DNA of 64,000 bases, from positions 29,168-93,167 of the forward strand of contig NZ_UNRE01000008.1 of NCBI RefSeq assembly GCF_900537085.1. Direction: 5' to 3'. Source of the stretch: Agarivorans sp. Alg241-V36. GTDB lineage: Bacteria > Pseudomonadota > Gammaproteobacteria > Enterobacterales > Celerinatantimonadaceae. The notes under the pieces are model-generated. The model did no database searches. It saw only the letters and a program-made list of their open reading frames with translations, and was not told the origin of the DNA. The position numbers and the translations under genes were made by a program. How positions within the stretch are numbered: the stretch's first letter is position 1; the number at the start of each line of letters is the position of its first letter. Positions 62,906-64,000 of this stretch are shown in pieces.

Positions 62906-64000
62906 ATGAGCAAGGAAATATTTAACCCAACTCGCTTCAATAAAAGTAACAACCCTACCTTTAATGAAGTATTAGACGTACGCATGTCTCGCCGTAAAAT
63001 TCTTAAAGGAGGTCTTGGCCTAGGTGCTATGGCTACCTTTGGTGCCTTTGGTTTAGCTGGCTGTAACTCTTCTAGCAGCACTAATACTGGCGGCGCTGCA
63101 GCCCCTAGTGCAAGCTTAAACTTTAACTCTATTGCTGGTTCTAAACTTGACGCAGTAAGCGTTCCAGAAGGTTACACCGCTCAGGTACTAGCTCCGTGGG
63201 GCCAACCTATTAATGCTGTTGCATCAGCTTGGAAAGACGACGGCACTAACGATGCCGTAGACCAAAACAATGCCATGGGTATGCATCATGACGGTTTACA
63301 TTTCTTCCCACTAAACGATGCCGGTACCGATGGCTTACTAGCGGTAAACCACGAGTACATCGACCAAAATGCCTTACACCAAAACGGTAGCGACCGAGAT
63401 AACGCCGGTATTCGCAGCAGCGTAGACCAAGTACGTAAAGAAATTGCCGCACACGGTGTAAGTGTGATTCGCATTCAGTTGCAAGAAGACGGTCAGTGGA
63501 TGATGGTTGAAAGCGACCCACTAAACCGCCGTTACACTGGCGCAACGGTTATGGACATTTCTGGCCCATTGGCTAACTCAAGCCTATTGGTTACGCCGTT
63601 CTCACCAGATGGAAGCCAAGCCCGCGGTACCTTAAACAACTGTGGTAATGGTTACACGCCTTGGGGCACTTACTTAACCTGTGAAGAAAACTGGCCGGGT
63701 TACTTTATCAACCTAGGCACCACCACCGAAGAGCAAGACCGCATTGGTTTAGATACCTCGGGTACTGCGCGTTATGGGTGGGAAACGTTGGCTGGTCATG
63801 CCGACGAGCGTGTAGACGAATTCTCTCGCTTCAACGTTACCCCAAGTGGTGCTAGCGCCATGGACGATTACCGTAACGAAGCAAACGGTCACGGTTACAT
63901 TGTAGAAATTGACCCATACACGGCAAACTCTCGCGCAGTTAAACGTACCGCTTTAGGCCGTTTCCGCCATGAAGGTTGTACCTTTGGTACCCTAGAAGTA
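62906..64000 (+). CDS. PhoX/DUF839-family exported phosphatase, 5' part only
   Basis: The frame runs from ATG 62906 (AGGATA upstream) to the window edge, 365 residues without a stop. The N-terminus has a twin-arginine signal, SRRKIL at residues 28-33 followed by a hydrophobic run, and ends in LAGC (50-53), which suggests a Tat-exported lipoprotein. The rest is PhoX-like (SVPEGYTAQVLAPWG, LLAVNHEYID, NNCGNGYTPWGTYLTCEENW). PhoX enzymes are calcium-dependent alkaline phosphatases releasing phosphate from organic esters, common in marine bacteria. Whether this one has that activity cannot be told from the visible part. Confidence 0.88.
   Translation, partial: MSKEIFNPTRFNKSNNPTFNEVLDVRMSRRKILKGGLGLGAMATFGAFGLAGCNSSSSTNTGGAAAPSASLNFNSIAGSKLDAVSVPEGYTAQVLAPWGQPINAVASAWKDDGTNDAVDQNNAMGMHHDGLHFFPLNDAGTDGLLAVNHEYIDQNALHQNGSDRDNAGIRSSVDQVRKEIAAHGVSVIRIQLQEDGQWMMVESDPLNRRYTGATVMDISGPLANSSLLVTPFSPDGSQARGTLNNCGNGYTPWGTYLTCEENWPGYFINLGTTTEEQDRIGLDTSGTARYGWETLAGHADERVDEFSRFNVTPSGASAMDDYRNEANGHGYIVEIDPYTANSRAVKRTALGRFRHEGCTFGTLEV

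Overview
The window looks like chromosomal DNA from a marine, agar-degrading, nitrogen-fixing gammaproteobacterium, most likely an Agarivorans-like or other Alteromonadales relative. This rests on a complete molybdenum nitrogenase gene set of the Azotobacter/Klebsiella type (nifT, nifY, nifW, nifZ and nifM are all present), a multidomain GH16 galactanase, a giant type I secreted adhesin and a PhoX-like phosphatase. The genus is inference; no rRNA or other phylogenetic marker lies in the window.

Layout. 1-4.9 kb: the tail of an L-cysteine desulfidase/UPF0597 gene, a small membrane protein, a LysR regulator, and the divergent gabDT pair for GABA breakdown. 5.0-6.7 kb: a ClC-type anion transporter and a small exported protein. 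6.8-12.9 kb: a TetR repressor divergent from an RND efflux operon (two adaptor lipoproteins and one pump), with two matching palindromic operators over the promoter. 12.9-21.3 kb: a DeoR repressor divergent from a self-contained polyol-type PTS operon (EIIA, EIICB, an EIIA-HPr-EI fusion, a zinc dehydrogenase with an apparently duplicated Rossmann domain, and a 1-phosphofructokinase-family kinase). 21.4-37.4 kb, minus strand: a 3241-residue adhesin followed by its type I secretion ABC protein, HlyD adaptor and TolC channel, an OmpA lipoprotein and a phosphate-binding-protein-like gene.

37.8-62.6 kb: three nif blocks on the plus strand: nifHDKTY-orf-cowN; nifENX-fdxB-rseC-like; nifUSVWZM. They are separated by non-nif islands: a GNAT acetyltransferase, a GAF-GGDEF diguanylate cyclase and a ricin/CBM6/TSP3/GH16 galactanase between the first and second; an AraC regulator, an OprB-like porin, an exported amidohydrolase and a DUF3299 protein between the second and third. 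Each block has a sigma-54-type promoter. The second and third also have perfect TGT-N10-ACA sites of the kind NifA binds. The nifU leader contains a long nested inverted repeat. 62.9 kb to the end: a Tat-exported PhoX/DUF839 phosphatase running off the window.

How the genes fit together. nifHDK make nitrogenase; nifE, N, X, Y and V serve FeMo-cofactor synthesis; nifU and nifS make Fe-S clusters; nifW, Z and M mature the proteins; FdxB and possibly an RseC/Rnf system supply electrons; CowN protects against carbon monoxide. nifA, nifB, nifF, nifJ, nifL and nifQ are not in this window. The algal-polysaccharide enzyme, polyol PTS, adhesin, c-di-GMP synthase and phosphatase fit a lifestyle of attachment to seaweed, where carbon is plentiful and combined nitrogen scarce; that ecological reading is inference.
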